Below are positions 27,129-37,027 of a stretch of DNA of 64,000 nucleotides, one piece after another. Source of the stretch: Aliiglaciecola sp. 3_MG-2023. Its GTDB lineage: Bacteria; Pseudomonadota; Gammaproteobacteria; Enterobacterales; Alteromonadaceae. The notes under the pieces are model-generated. The model did no database searches. It had not been told where the DNA came from and was given only the letters and a program-made list of their open reading frames with translations. Each line of letters opens with the position of its first letter. The first letter of the stretch is position 1. Position numbers and translations under genes: made by a program. The DNA is taken from NCBI RefSeq assembly GCF_030548205.1, contig NZ_JAUORV010000017.1, forward strand, positions 1 to 64,000, given 5' to 3'.

Positions 27129-27998
27129 TCACAGTTGGTTGATTGGTATTTTCAAATACCGCACTTCATTGGTCTCAGGTGGCGGTAAGCTGCCTGCTCT
27201 TACGTTCACTTGAATTGACGGGAGAATAAGGCGAGGCATGCTTAAAGTCGCATCTCTTGATTCTCGCATTTCAATAAAATCAGCCTTAGAGTTACCCGCT
27301 TTTACGTGAATGTTAAATTCTCTTTGCTCAGCAACCGTTACAGCGCATTCATGTGTTCTAAGCTCAGTTGGATAGTCGTGACAAACGTAAATTATTGTGT
27401 CTTTGGGAAGTGCAAGTATCCGTTGGATCGAATCGTAAAGTGTGGCGGCATCACCGCCAGGAAAGTCACAACGTGCAGTTCCTACATCAGGCATAAACAT
27501 AGTATCGCCAACAAAGACACATTGATTATTCAACAGGTAAGCAATATCAGCTGGGGTATGACCAGGAACATGCATTATTTTGAATGTCAGACTACCAACG
27601 TTAAGTTCGTCACCTTCGTCAAAAAGTCGATCAAACTGTGCTCCGTTAGGCAGGAATTCTTTCTCAAGGTTAAATAAGGCCTTAAAGGTTTTTTGAACTT
27701 TTGTAATGTGCTTACCAATACCTATAGAGGCATTATATTTGGCCTTGAAAAATGGAGCTGCTGATAAATGGTCGGCATGTGCATGCGTTTCTAATACCCA
27801 TTCAACGTTCAATTTAGCTTCATCAATATACTTGGCGATAGCTTCAGCGCTAGTTGTGTGAACACGACCCGCGCTGTACTCGAAATCGAGAACGGGATCG
27901 ATAACAACGGCTTTACGTGTTGTAGGATCACTAACTACATAAGTGAAGGTTTCACTGTCATTATCTAAAAAGGACTCAACATGAAATTGATTAGACAT
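27129..27998 (-). CDS. metallo-beta-lactamase-fold persulfide dioxygenase-like protein
   Basis: Non-haem iron persulfide dioxygenases (ETHE1/Blh group) oxidise glutathione persulfide to sulfite. The protein has the metal motif THAHADHLSAAP, then HVPGHTPADIAYL, VFVGDTMFMPDVGTARCDFPGG and VCHDYP, matching the longer bacterial Blh-type branch (about 290 residues). The cytoplasmic N-terminus VESFLDNDSETFTYVVSDP is also typical. The ATG at 27998 has GGAGA seven bases upstream; 28004 is an alternative. Neighbours (rhodanese, peroxiredoxin, TsdA/B) support a sulfide or persulfide detoxification role. A glyoxalase II-like hydrolase is less likely. Confidence 0.82.
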   Translation of the reverse strand: MSNQFHVESFLDNDSETFTYVVSDPTTRKAVVIDPVLDFEYSAGRVHTTSAEAIAKYIDEAKLNVEWVLETHAHADHLSAAPFFKAKYNASIGIGKHITKVQKTFKALFNLEKEFLPNGAQFDRLFDEGDELNVGSLTFKIMHVPGHTPADIAYLLNNQCVFVGDTMFMPDVGTARCDFPGGDAATLYDSIQRILALPKDTIIYVCHDYPTELRTHECAVTVAEQREFNIHVKAGNSKADFIEMRESRDATLSMPRLILPSIQVNVRAGSLPPPETNEVRYLKIPINQL

Positions 27999-28085
27999 AA
28001 TCATTCTCCTATAACTACAATTGAAAAAGAACAGCGACGTCGTAACGCCGCTTCACTCTGCTTTTAGATAGTCGTTGTTACTAAT

Positions 28086-28742
28086 TTAAAGTGCTTTTTT
28101 GCTAAAGTACCAATCAACGTAGTTATAGCCTTGACCTTCACGGGAGTTAGCGTCTTCTAACGTGTGCGGAGGAGGAACGATAACTTCTTCTCCACGTTTC
28201 CAATTTTCCGGTGTAGCACAACTATTAGCATCACTCGTTTGCAACGCATCTACCAAGCGAATAAATTCGTCAACTGCCCGACCGTTACTCATTGGGTAGT
28301 AAAGCATTGCTCGTAAAATGCCCTCTGGGTCAATTATGAAGGTAGCGCGTACTGCTGACGTATCGCTAGCGCCTGGCTGAACCATGCCGTAAGACTTAGC
28401 CACTCGCATTGACAGGTCTTCAATAATTGGAAATGGAATAGTTACACCAAAATTTTCTTTAATATTACGCATCCAAGCAATGTGAGAGTGGATGCTATCA
28501 ATTGACAAACCAAGTAACTCTGTGTTCATTTGAGAAAATCTGTCGGCCGCATTCGCGAATCCAATAAATTCAGTTGTACACACAGGTGTAAAATCTGCTG
28601 GATGTGAAAAAAGAAGTAACCATTTACCTTTATAGTCAGCTAAAGAACGCTGGCCATGAGTCGTTTTTGCATTAAAGTCCGGTGCTGGCTTGTTTAACTG
28701 CGGGAAAGTTACGGTAGCTAGCGCTTGAGTTTCAGTTGTCAT
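28086..28742 (-). CDS. 1-Cys peroxiredoxin (Prx6 type)
   Basis: Thiol peroxidase of the AhpC/TSA superfamily. The peroxidatic cysteine is in SHPADFTPVCTTEFIGFA, and the conserved arginine is in VRATFIIDPEG. The long C-terminal dimerisation arm with CATPENWKRGEEVIVPPP is typical of Prx6. I choose the ATG at 28742, with GGAGA seven bases upstream (218 residues), over the frame opening at 28781. It is the first gene after the regulator in the sulfur cluster. It may protect against peroxides or act on persulfides; the substrate is inferred only. Confidence 0.88.
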   Translation of the reverse strand: MTTETQALATVTFPQLNKPAPDFNAKTTHGQRSLADYKGKWLLLFSHPADFTPVCTTEFIGFANAADRFSQMNTELLGLSIDSIHSHIAWMRNIKENFGVTIPFPIIEDLSMRVAKSYGMVQPGASDTSAVRATFIIDPEGILRAMLYYPMSNGRAVDEFIRLVDALQTSDANSCATPENWKRGEEVIVPPPHTLEDANSREGQGYNYVDWYFSKKAL

Positions 28743-28764
28743 AATAATCTCCAAAATATTAAAT

Positions 28765-28811
28765 AGGTATATCAAATCCACATTTAAATAATAGGCATTT
28801 TAGATATACTT
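28765..28811 (-). promoter_or_regulatory. inverted repeat ahead of the peroxiredoxin gene
   Basis: AGGTATATC (28765-28773) and GATATACTT (28803-28811) are inverted with one mismatch and lie 23-69 bases upstream of the chosen start. A similar GATATACACTT occurs at the start of the adjacent regulator gene (29356-29366). This could be an operator for the Rrf2 protein, but it does not resemble the classical NsrR site closely. Confidence 0.3.
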
Positions 28812-28902
28812 TTAAATTATATTTTTTCGATTCTTCTAATCGATTTTTACGATTAGTAGGAACTAAGGAAATAACAGCAGCTGAGTGACGAACGAATGCT
28901 AA

Positions 28903-29355
28903 TTATTCTACATTAATAACATCAAGCTCTAGATGATAAGCTAGCGCACCTTCTCTACCTTGCACTAAGTCAAGCAAGGTATATTGGTCAAGTTCGGCAA
29001 TAAAACGAGAGGTTGCATCTTGAAGAATATGACGCAATTTGCAATCTGGAGAAATTACACATTGATTGGTTGGTGATGCAAAGCATTCGGCTATTGCAAC
29101 GTTTTCAATGGTCATTCTAAATACTTCCCCAAGATTAATCGCTTCTTTTGGTCTAGCTAATTTAAACCCACCGCTTCGCCCCTTTATTCCTGTTATGTAT
29201 CCAGATTCAGCGAGCTTCGTCATTACTTTCTTCAAATGGTTGTATGAAATTGCATATGCGTTTGCAATTTCCATTGTAGTAACAAGCTCATTTTCCTTGA
29301 GAGCCATATAAGTCAAAGCGCGATAAGTAAAATTAGTAAACGTATTTATTTTCAC
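28903..29355 (-). CDS. Rrf2-family regulator, NsrR-like
   Basis: Iron-sulfur winged-helix repressor-type protein. The N-terminal region (KINTFTNFTYRALTYMAL) and recognition helix (ISYNHLKKVMTKLAESGYITGIKGRSGGFKLARP) align with NsrR. Three cysteines in AECFASPTNQCVISPDCKL have the C-x7-C-x5-C spacing I recall for Bacillus NsrR, rather than C-x4-C-x5-C in E. coli. Family members sense nitric oxide through the cluster. I place the start at the GTG at 29355 because it gives the family's usual N-terminus; another GTG lies at 29364. It is directly upstream of, and on the same strand as, the sulfur genes, and is likely their regulator and its own. Confidence 0.85.
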   Translation of the reverse strand: MKINTFTNFTYRALTYMALKENELVTTMEIANAYAISYNHLKKVMTKLAESGYITGIKGRSGGFKLARPKEAINLGEVFRMTIENVAIAECFASPTNQCVISPDCKLRHILQDATSRFIAELDQYTLLDLVQGREGALAYHLELDVINVE

Positions 29356-29434
29356 GATATACACTTAAAAAAATAAAACCATGGGATTAGTTTACATGCT
29401 ACAAAACAATAAATACACATCCTAAATGCACCTT

Positions 29435-29656
29435 TTATTTAAATAGTTCGGTGTTCAAATTAGCTTGTAACAGACCTATCTGATTAAATAGTGGGGACCT
29501 GCGACCATCTTCATTGGCAGACATAGCCTTCATACAATTGACTATTGCATCTTTCGCATCACCCTGGATACCGGCGAAGGTTTTAGCTTGCTTAAATTGC
29601 TCGGCACAGACGGTACAGATTTTGGTGCACTCAGTATGGCTAAACATGGGTGTCAT
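29435..29656 (-). CDS. uncertain 73-residue cysteine-containing protein, possibly truncated
   Basis: Not recognised. The product has a CTKICTVC motif near its N-terminus and another cysteine in VNCMKAM, which might bind metal. Its start codon and first residues (MTPMFSH) are encoded by one of the three repeats at 29637-29728, so the reading frame may have lost its original 5' end when the repeats arose, or the frame may be fortuitous. No convincing ribosome site was seen. Its neighbours are the NsrR-like regulator and the repeats. Confidence 0.35.
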   Translation of the reverse strand: MTPMFSHTECTKICTVCAEQFKQAKTFAGIQGDAKDAIVNCMKAMSANEDGRRSPLFNQIGLLQANLNTELFK

Positions 29657-29728
29657 GTTAAGCCCTTTGGCTAAACATGGGTGTCACGTTAAGCCTCCTC
29701 TCCACTATCATGGGTGTCTTGTTAAGCC
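29637..29728. repeat. three REP-like repeats related to the RAYT element ends
   Basis: CATGGGTGTCNYGTTAAGCC occurs three times (29645-29664, 29676-29695, 29709-29728), with 11- and 13-base gaps. The first two units are longer, sharing TGGCTAAA before the motif. The core GGGTGTC..GTTAAG matches TGGGTGTCTCGTTAAGG at 14551. The gaps are too short for a CRISPR array. Likely a REP cluster mobilised by the transposase at 13483-14463 or a relative. From 29729 to 29888 I see no gene or structure. Confidence 0.65.
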
Positions 29729-29880
29729 TTTAATACTGACAATAAATGTGAAAAAAGAGAATCAATTAAGGGAATGGGATTCGCGTCTTTTGACAAAGGT
29801 TATGATGGGACTTTCAATCAAGAAGTTAAGTGGGTTAAATTACCTTATAACCACATGGAGTACTAAAAAATGAGTTTTCC

Positions 29881-29925
29881 ATACATACAAAAATGCCCTG
29901 CAAATATGAGGGCATTTTTACCACT
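29881..29925. terminator. terminator downstream of the YeeN-like gene
   Basis: A perfect stem AAAATGCCCT (29890-29899) / AGGGCATTTT (29909-29918) has a 9-base loop. On the minus strand it runs into TTTTTGTATG, and on the plus strand into TTTTTACC, so it could work both ways. It is about 50 bases past the stop at 29971. Confidence 0.8.
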
Positions 29926-29970
29926 AATTAGATAAGTGACTATCGTTCAGTAAACAGATTAACGTGTATA

Positions 29971-30696
29971 TTAATCACGCTCTACAACTGCGTTGTGGTA
30001 AACGTGTTGAACGTCATCGCAGTCTTCTAGCATATCCATAAATTTATCAAACACAGCAACATCCTCACCACTTACAATTGACTCTGTTTGTGGGATGAAG
30101 GTGATTTCTTCAGCTTCAAATTCAATATCAGCATTATCTTCAGTCAATGCGGTACGTGTGCTGTTGAATTCAGTATGAGGAGCATACACAGTAACAACGC
30201 CGTCTTCACATTCAACCTCGGTCACATCAACATCGGCTTCCATTAGCACTTCTAATACGGCATCTTCATCGTCGCCTTTAAATGCAAAAACAGCTTGATG
30301 ATCAAACATGTGTCCAACGGTTCCTTCAACACCTAGTTTTGAGCCAGTTTTGGTAAAACAATTACGAACATCGGTGATCGTTCTATTATGATTATCGGTA
30401 AGGCAATCAACGATAACCATACAACCACCTGGACCGAAACCTTCATATCGTGCGGGGACATAATCTTCACCCGCACCACCCATGGCTTTATCAATTGCTT
30501 TATCAATTACATGGCTTGGCACTTGGTCTTTTTTGGCTTTATCGATAAGTCGTCGTAGGGACAAGTTTGCCTGAGGATCGGTTCCACCGTTTTTCGCTAC
30601 AACATAAATTTCTTTACCGTATTTAGAGTAAACCTTAGTTTTTGCTCCGGCTGTTTTTGCCATAGAGACTTTACGAACTTCGAACTTTCTTCCCAT
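29971..30696 (-). CDS. YebC/PmpR-family protein, YeeN type
   Basis: The YebC family acts in ribosome rescue at proline-rich stretches and/or transcription control. This member has the N-terminus [20 protein letters not shown] and the [47 protein letters not shown] and DDVQHVYHN segments. These resemble E. coli YeeN rather than YebC itself (which has FAKWANIKHRK at the N-terminus). Length is 241 residues, typical. It is a solitary gene with its own terminator. A canonical yebC, usually next to ruvC, is expected elsewhere in the genome. Confidence 0.87.
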   Translation of the reverse strand: MGRKFEVRKVSMAKTAGAKTKVYSKYGKEIYVVAKNGGTDPQANLSLRRLIDKAKKDQVPSHVIDKAIDKAMGGAGEDYVPARYEGFGPGGCMVIVDCLTDNHNRTITDVRNCFTKTGSKLGVEGTVGHMFDHQAVFAFKGDDEDAVLEVLMEADVDVTEVECEDGVVTVYAPHTEFNSTRTALTEDNADIEFEAEEITFIPQTESIVSGEDVAVFDKFMDMLEDCDDVQHVYHNAVVERD

Positions 30697-30761
30697 TATA
30701 TTTGAGCTCTTTAATCTGAAATTAATAACTTATTCAATGAATTCTACCTAGAGTAGTGGGT

Positions 30762-31862
30762 CTAGGGCAAATGTTGTGTTGCTAAATAATCGTGAGACTG
30801 CATTTCTTTCAATCGACTTAAGCAACGTTGAAACTCGAAATTAAGCTGTCCTTGGCTATAAAGTTGCTCCATTGGAACCGCTGCAGAAATGATTAACTTC
30901 ACGTTTCGCTCATAAAACTCATCAACCATTGCAATAAATCTTCTCGCGACATCATCAATTTCTTTGCCCATTTGCTCCACATTGGCAAGTAGCACTGTAT
31001 GGTAACATTGGCTTAACTCCATATAGTCGTTTTGACTCCGAGGACCGTCACATAAAGCCCTAAATTCAAACATAACTATGCCATCTGCATCTTTCAAAGA
31101 AGGAATTTTACGCCCTTCTATTTCAATGTCTCGTTTTACACCACCAATTTCAGGGGAGAGCTGGGCGAAGTATTTATCTAAGTTTTGATTCGCTACTTTG
31201 TCTAACGGATAGTGGTAGATTTCGGCCTGCTCCAAGGTCCGCATTCTATAATCAACTCCAGAATCTACGTTCACTATTCGACAATTTTGGTTTATTAGTT
31301 CAATCGCGGGTAAGAATCGTGCGCGCTGCAAACCATTGCGATACAGTTCATCGGGAATAATATTAGAAGTCGCAACCAAACATATTCCCCTGGCAAAAAG
31401 CTCTTCCATCAAGGTTCCCAAAATCATTGCATCGGTTATGTCTGACACAAAAAATTCATCAAAACAGATGACTTTGGTTTCTTTGGCGAAGATATTGGCA
31501 ACGATTTTAAGAGGATCACTTTTACCACCGAGGGATTTGAGCTCTTCGTGGACTCGATGCATAAATCGATGAAAGTGAATGCGCATTTTATTTTTGAACG
31601 GCAAGCAATCGTAAAAGGTATCAACTAAATAAGTTTTACCACGACCTACCCCACCCCAAAAATAGACACCTTGGATGCTTGGTTTATGCATCCCTTTTCC
31701 AAACTTACTCGCAAGCTTGACTCGCCAGGTCAGTTTTTTTCTGGGCTGTGTTAGTTCTTCAAAAAGTCGTTGTAATTCTTTTACCGCATTCTCTTGAGCG
31801 GCATCGAAATGAAATTCAGGGTCTTTCAGATCCTGTTGGTATTTTTCCCAAGGCGTTTTCAT
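30762..31862 (-). CDS. zapE: cell-division ATPase ZapE (AFG1 family)
   Basis: Z-ring-associated ATPase of the AFG1/LACE1 family. It has a Walker A motif GGVGRGKT (about 70-77), the Walker B-like CFDEFFVSDITDAMIL, and sensor LVATSNIIPDELYRNGLQR, plus the family's FHRFMHRVHEEL segment. I take the ATG at 31862, seven bases after GCGGA; an ATG six bases upstream is too close to that site. It lies divergent from zapG (31979), keeping the yhcM-yhcB-degQ-degS order of E. coli. Confidence 0.94.
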   Translation of the reverse strand: MKTPWEKYQQDLKDPEFHFDAAQENAVKELQRLFEELTQPRKKLTWRVKLASKFGKGMHKPSIQGVYFWGGVGRGKTYLVDTFYDCLPFKNKMRIHFHRFMHRVHEELKSLGGKSDPLKIVANIFAKETKVICFDEFFVSDITDAMILGTLMEELFARGICLVATSNIIPDELYRNGLQRARFLPAIELINQNCRIVNVDSGVDYRMRTLEQAEIYHYPLDKVANQNLDKYFAQLSPEIGGVKRDIEIEGRKIPSLKDADGIVMFEFRALCDGPRSQNDYMELSQCYHTVLLANVEQMGKEIDDVARRFIAMVDEFYERNVKLIISAAVPMEQLYSQGQLNFEFQRCLSRLKEMQSHDYLATQHLP

Positions 31863-31978
31863 ATACATCCGCTAATATTAAAAATTGTTACTAAATCATC
31901 TTGATCAAAAAAAAATTGTCCGCATAGTTTGCTAAGCGAGTATGATTAAGTAAAGCATTAATATAATTTGGAGACATT

Positions 31979-32413
31979 ATGGACTGGATAGTAGGGCTAT
32001 TGCTATTAGTTGTAGGCATCATTTTTGGTTTTTTTATATCAAAATTCTTTGTTGAACGAAAACTAGCGCAGCAAACTTCGAAACAGGATGAGAATACAGC
32101 GAAAGAAATTATGGCGCAAAACGCTTCTGATCACATCAATCAAACTCGCGATATTGTGACTGCTTTACAAAATCAGTGTGAAGGCTTATCAGAACAGTTG
32201 GATGCGTTTGAAAGTGCAATAGAAAGAAGTCAATCGGATGACGACGATAAGCTTACTTACTTTGGTGAACAAGCATCGGTTTACATTGGTCATCAACAAT
32301 CTAAACACAAACGTAAGTCGGAAAACACAGAGTTTCAACCCAAAGACTTTTCTGGCGAACGCACGGGATTGTTCACTGACGCAAAAAATAAGCAAGTCGT
32401 CGACGAGAAGTAA
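31979..32413 (+). CDS. zapG: inner-membrane protein ZapG/YhcB (DUF1043)
   Basis: Small envelope and cell-division protein of the YhcB family. One N-terminal transmembrane helix (WIVGLLLLVVGIIFGFFI) is followed by a cytoplasmic coiled-coil (about 28-85), then a low-complexity tail with PKDFSGERTGLF, matching YhcB's PRDYAEG.SGLL-like end. The 144 residues are typical. Synteny with zapE and degQ/degS supports the call. YhcB coordinates elongation and division with envelope synthesis in E. coli. Confidence 0.9.
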   Translation: MDWIVGLLLLVVGIIFGFFISKFFVERKLAQQTSKQDENTAKEIMAQNASDHINQTRDIVTALQNQCEGLSEQLDAFESAIERSQSDDDDKLTYFGEQASVYIGHQQSKHKRKSENTEFQPKDFSGERTGLFTDAKNKQVVDEK

Positions 32414-32440
32414 TTTAATCTGAACTTTGCACACCAATGT

Positions 32441-32464
32441 TAGGTCATTTGATTAAATGACCTA
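32441..32464. other. perfect 10-bp hairpin between zapG and degQ
   Basis: TAGGTCATTT (32441-32450) and AAATGACCTA (32455-32464) form a perfect stem with a 4-base loop, 27 bases after the zapG stop. No T-run follows, so it is a poor intrinsic terminator. A second region, 32525-32595, contains GTTGGCTAAGCCAAC and an outer ACTCTT/AAGAGT pairing followed by TTTTT, which may be the actual terminator. Confidence 0.4.
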
Positions 32465-32671
32465 AACTAGGGATAAGTAGGGTAACTCGATATTTATCTT
32501 TTTTGTTTACAGCCGTATGTTTATAGAGGCCTTACTCTTTGAGCTTGTTGGCTAAGCCAACAGCATTGATGAATGGCAATAAGAGTCTTTTTAGGTAACG
32601 CTTCTTATCCCGAGTTTAGGTTAACTACGTTAATTTGATTTTTAGTTGAATTCTTTGGAGACAAATCTACG

Positions 32672-34036
32672 ATGAAAAAAGTTGTTAATCGTTTAGTACT
32701 TACCACCGCCATTATTGTTGGGACGGCCTCTTTAGGTATGTCGGCTAATGCCGCTTTACCATTCTTCTCTTCAGACAAAAACGAGGTGCCAACCCTAGCA
32801 CCTATGTTAGAAGAAACCACCCCAGCTATTGTCAGCATCGCAGTGGAAGGTACCCAAGTATCAAGGCAACGAGTCCCGGAAATGTTCCGTCACTTTTTTG
32901 GTGGTTCCGACGAACAAGTTCAGGAAAGACCGTTTAAAGGTTTGGGCTCTGGCGTCATCATTGATGCAAAACAAGGATACGTGGTAACAAATAACCATGT
33001 GGTCGACAACGCCAACGAAATTACCGTTAAATTAACCGATGGAAGAGAATTAAAAGCTAAGAAGCTTGGTGCTGACGCACAAAGTGATATCGCGTTGCTG
33101 CAAATTGAAGCAAAAGATTTACACGCGGTTCCTTTGGCTAACTCTGATAAATTAAGGGTTGGTGATTTTGTTGTTGCCATCGGTAACCCTTTTGGTCTTA
33201 ATCAAACCGTCACATCGGGAATCGTCAGTGCTTTAGGACGTTCTGGCCTCAATATCGGTGGCTACGAAGATTTCATTCAAACTGATGCGGCCATCAACCG
33301 AGGTAACTCTGGTGGTGCGTTGGTGAACCTTCGTGGTGAGCTAATTGGTATCAACACAGCTATTTTTGGACCAAACGGCGGCAATGTTGGAATTGGCTTC
33401 GCCATTCCAAGCAACATGATGAAAAGTTTAGTGGATCAAATTATTGAATTTGGTGAAGTGCGTCGAGGCCTGTTAGGTGTTATTGGCCAAGATGTTGATG
33501 CTGGATTAGCTGATGCAATGAATCTTGATGTTAATAAAGGCGCATTTGTAAGTGAAGTCAGCCCTGATTCAGCGGCCGAAAAAGGTGGCATTGAATCAGG
33601 TGATATAATCACTCACATTAATGGTCTAGCCGTAACCAGTTTCCAAGAGTTGCGTGCAAAAATAGGCACTATGGGAGCCGGAACTGAAGTGGAACTAACC
33701 ATTTTAAGAAAAGGTAAGTCCCGCGACATCGAAGTGACGTTAGGTGATGCGACAGGAGCAGTGGTTGCAGCGCGTGAAATTCACCCAGCATTAGAGGGGG
33801 CAACTTTAACTAACGGAAAAACAGCTCGCGGCAATGACGGCGTCGTTATCTCCGATATTCAAAATCGTTCACCTGCAGCCAGTATCGGTTTGCAAGATGG
33901 TGACGTAATCGTGGGTGTTAACAGAGCGAGAGTCACTACTGTGGCGGATTTACGCAGACAAATGGACGAATCTGATGGCGTTATAGCCCTTAACGTTCAA
34001 CGTGGTAAAACTTCGTTGTATTTAGTCATTCGCTAA
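32672..34036 (+). CDS. degQ: periplasmic serine endoprotease, Do/HtrA family
   Basis: Protein-quality-control protease and chaperone of the periplasm. A signal peptide (to ANAA) is followed by a trypsin-like domain with His109 (TNNHVV), Asp139 (SDIALL) and Ser213 (RGNSGGAL). Two PDZ domains follow (about 255-345 and 365-454). The 454-residue length and gene order (zapG-degQ-degS) point to DegQ rather than DegP. The LA loop (about 65-85, with MFRHFFGG) is short as in DegQ. A strong terminator separates it from degS. Confidence 0.94.
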   Translation: MKKVVNRLVLTTAIIVGTASLGMSANAALPFFSSDKNEVPTLAPMLEETTPAIVSIAVEGTQVSRQRVPEMFRHFFGGSDEQVQERPFKGLGSGVIIDAKQGYVVTNNHVVDNANEITVKLTDGRELKAKKLGADAQSDIALLQIEAKDLHAVPLANSDKLRVGDFVVAIGNPFGLNQTVTSGIVSALGRSGLNIGGYEDFIQTDAAINRGNSGGALVNLRGELIGINTAIFGPNGGNVGIGFAIPSNMMKSLVDQIIEFGEVRRGLLGVIGQDVDAGLADAMNLDVNKGAFVSEVSPDSAAEKGGIESGDIITHINGLAVTSFQELRAKIGTMGAGTEVELTILRKGKSRDIEVTLGDATGAVVAAREIHPALEGATLTNGKTARGNDGVVISDIQNRSPAASIGLQDGDVIVGVNRARVTTVADLRRQMDESDGVIALNVQRGKTSLYLVIR

Positions 34037-34051
34037 ATATTGTCACTTTTT

Positions 34052-34093
34052 AAAGCATAACAGTCCGAAAAATATAGGGCTGTTATGCTTTTA
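34052..34093 (+). terminator. terminator between degQ and degS
   Basis: A 15-bp near-perfect stem, AAAGCATAACAGTCC (34052-34066) with GGGCTGTTATGCTTT (34077-34091), has a 10-base loop and is followed by TA. It lies 15 bases past the degQ stop. Confidence 0.75.
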
Positions 34094-34156
34094 TCCTATC
34101 AAGATACCTACCATCAATGATTATTCAGTGTTACTCTTAATAATCAGTCATTTAAC

Positions 34157-35221
34157 TTGATCTACCACGTGAAAATACCAGTCTGGCTCCAATTTTTAAC
34201 AAAATCCGTAGCTTTGGGATTAATCATCTCAGCGCTTATATTAGTATTAGTGCCAGAACTAAGACGAGGTAGTGGCCTGAGTTTCGATGTGTTTAATCGC
34301 AGTGAATCTGAACCTGAAAAACAAAGTTATTATGACGCGATAAGTCGCTCTGCCCCCGCTGTCGTCAACATCTATAGCAGTAGTATTGATATTGTTAGGC
34401 GTCGACAGGTTAGCCGTACCAGTTTAGGCTCAGGCGTAATTATGACCGAAAGCGGTTATATCCTCACGTGCTGGCATGTTATTCAAAACGCTGAAAGCAC
34501 CATTGTGGGCCTTCCTGATGGTCGTCGCGTGACCGCAGAACTGGCAGGATACGATGAACTTACCGACCTAGCTGTGCTAAAAATAACGGCTGATAATCTG
34601 CAAGTTATTCCGCAAATTGAAGATCCACAAACCCGGGTAGGAGATGTGGTTTTAGCCATAGGTAATCCCCTGAATATTGGGCAAACAATTACCCAAGGTA
34701 TTATTAGCCGCTCTGGTCACACTATCACCCAAAATTTTAGAGAATTTATTCAGACCGATGCGGTAATGCACGAAGGTAACTCAGGTGGCGCTTTGGTCGA
34801 TAGTAACGGCGTATTAATCGGAATAAATAACGCCAACTTCAAAACATTAGATAGTCAACGCAGAGTAATAGACGTAAACGGGATCTTTTTCGCAGTGCCA
34901 TATACGTTGGCTCGTCGCGTTATGGATGAGATAATCGAAAATGGTAAAGCTACCCATGGACAACTTGGCTTTACCGGCGGTATCGATCCTAATGTAGCAG
35001 GTATCATTGTGACCGAGGTCGCCTCAGGAGGGCCTGCAGAGCTTGCTGGCTTGCAACAATTCGACATTATCCTATCCATGAATCAAGTGGAATTAGAAAC
35101 CTTAGATCAGACATTTGACATGATTGCCAAGAGTCGTCCTGGTGAAGAGTTAGATTTATCTATTTCCCGCAATGGTAAAGTGATGAATATTAAAGTCACC
35201 GTAGGTGAAGCCAGCTCTTAA
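34157..35221 (+). CDS. degS: membrane-anchored site-1 protease DegS
   Basis: Senses misfolded outer-membrane proteins and makes the first cut in the anti-sigma factor RseA, starting the sigma-E response. One N-terminal membrane anchor (about 17-34) is followed by a trypsin-like domain with His107 (LTCWHVI), Asp137 (TDLAVL) and Ser209 (HEGNSGGAL), then a single PDZ domain (about 255-345), the DegS layout. The residue before the histidine is Trp instead of the usual Lys/Asn. The likely start is TTG at 34157; a GTG at 34169 is an alternative, and neither has a strong ribosome site. Confidence 0.92.
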   Translation: MIYHVKIPVWLQFLTKSVALGLIISALILVLVPELRRGSGLSFDVFNRSESEPEKQSYYDAISRSAPAVVNIYSSSIDIVRRRQVSRTSLGSGVIMTESGYILTCWHVIQNAESTIVGLPDGRRVTAELAGYDELTDLAVLKITADNLQVIPQIEDPQTRVGDVVLAIGNPLNIGQTITQGIISRSGHTITQNFREFIQTDAVMHEGNSGGALVDSNGVLIGINNANFKTLDSQRRVIDVNGIFFAVPYTLARRVMDEIIENGKATHGQLGFTGGIDPNVAGIIVTEVASGGPAELAGLQQFDIILSMNQVELETLDQTFDMIAKSRPGEELDLSISRNGKVMNIKVTVGEASS

Positions 35222-35296
35222 AACCCGCAGGGCAAATAGCTGGGGTCGAATGAACAATTTATCTAGCCATCATACTTAACAGGGAAAATAATCAAC

Positions 35297-37019
<1,723 letters not shown>

Positions 37020-37027
37020 TTATAAAA

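Noticed and set aside
29645..29728. Three evenly spaced repeats that resemble a short CRISPR array
   Set aside because: Spacers are only 11-13 bases, no cas genes are near, and the same motif is at the transposase ends.
29514..29873. 119-codon plus-strand frame through the repeats
   Set aside because: Starts within the opposite-strand frame and runs through the repeats; no ribosome site and no recognisable segment.
32441..32464. Terminator of zapG
   Set aside because: Perfect stem but no T-run on either strand; listed only as a hairpin.
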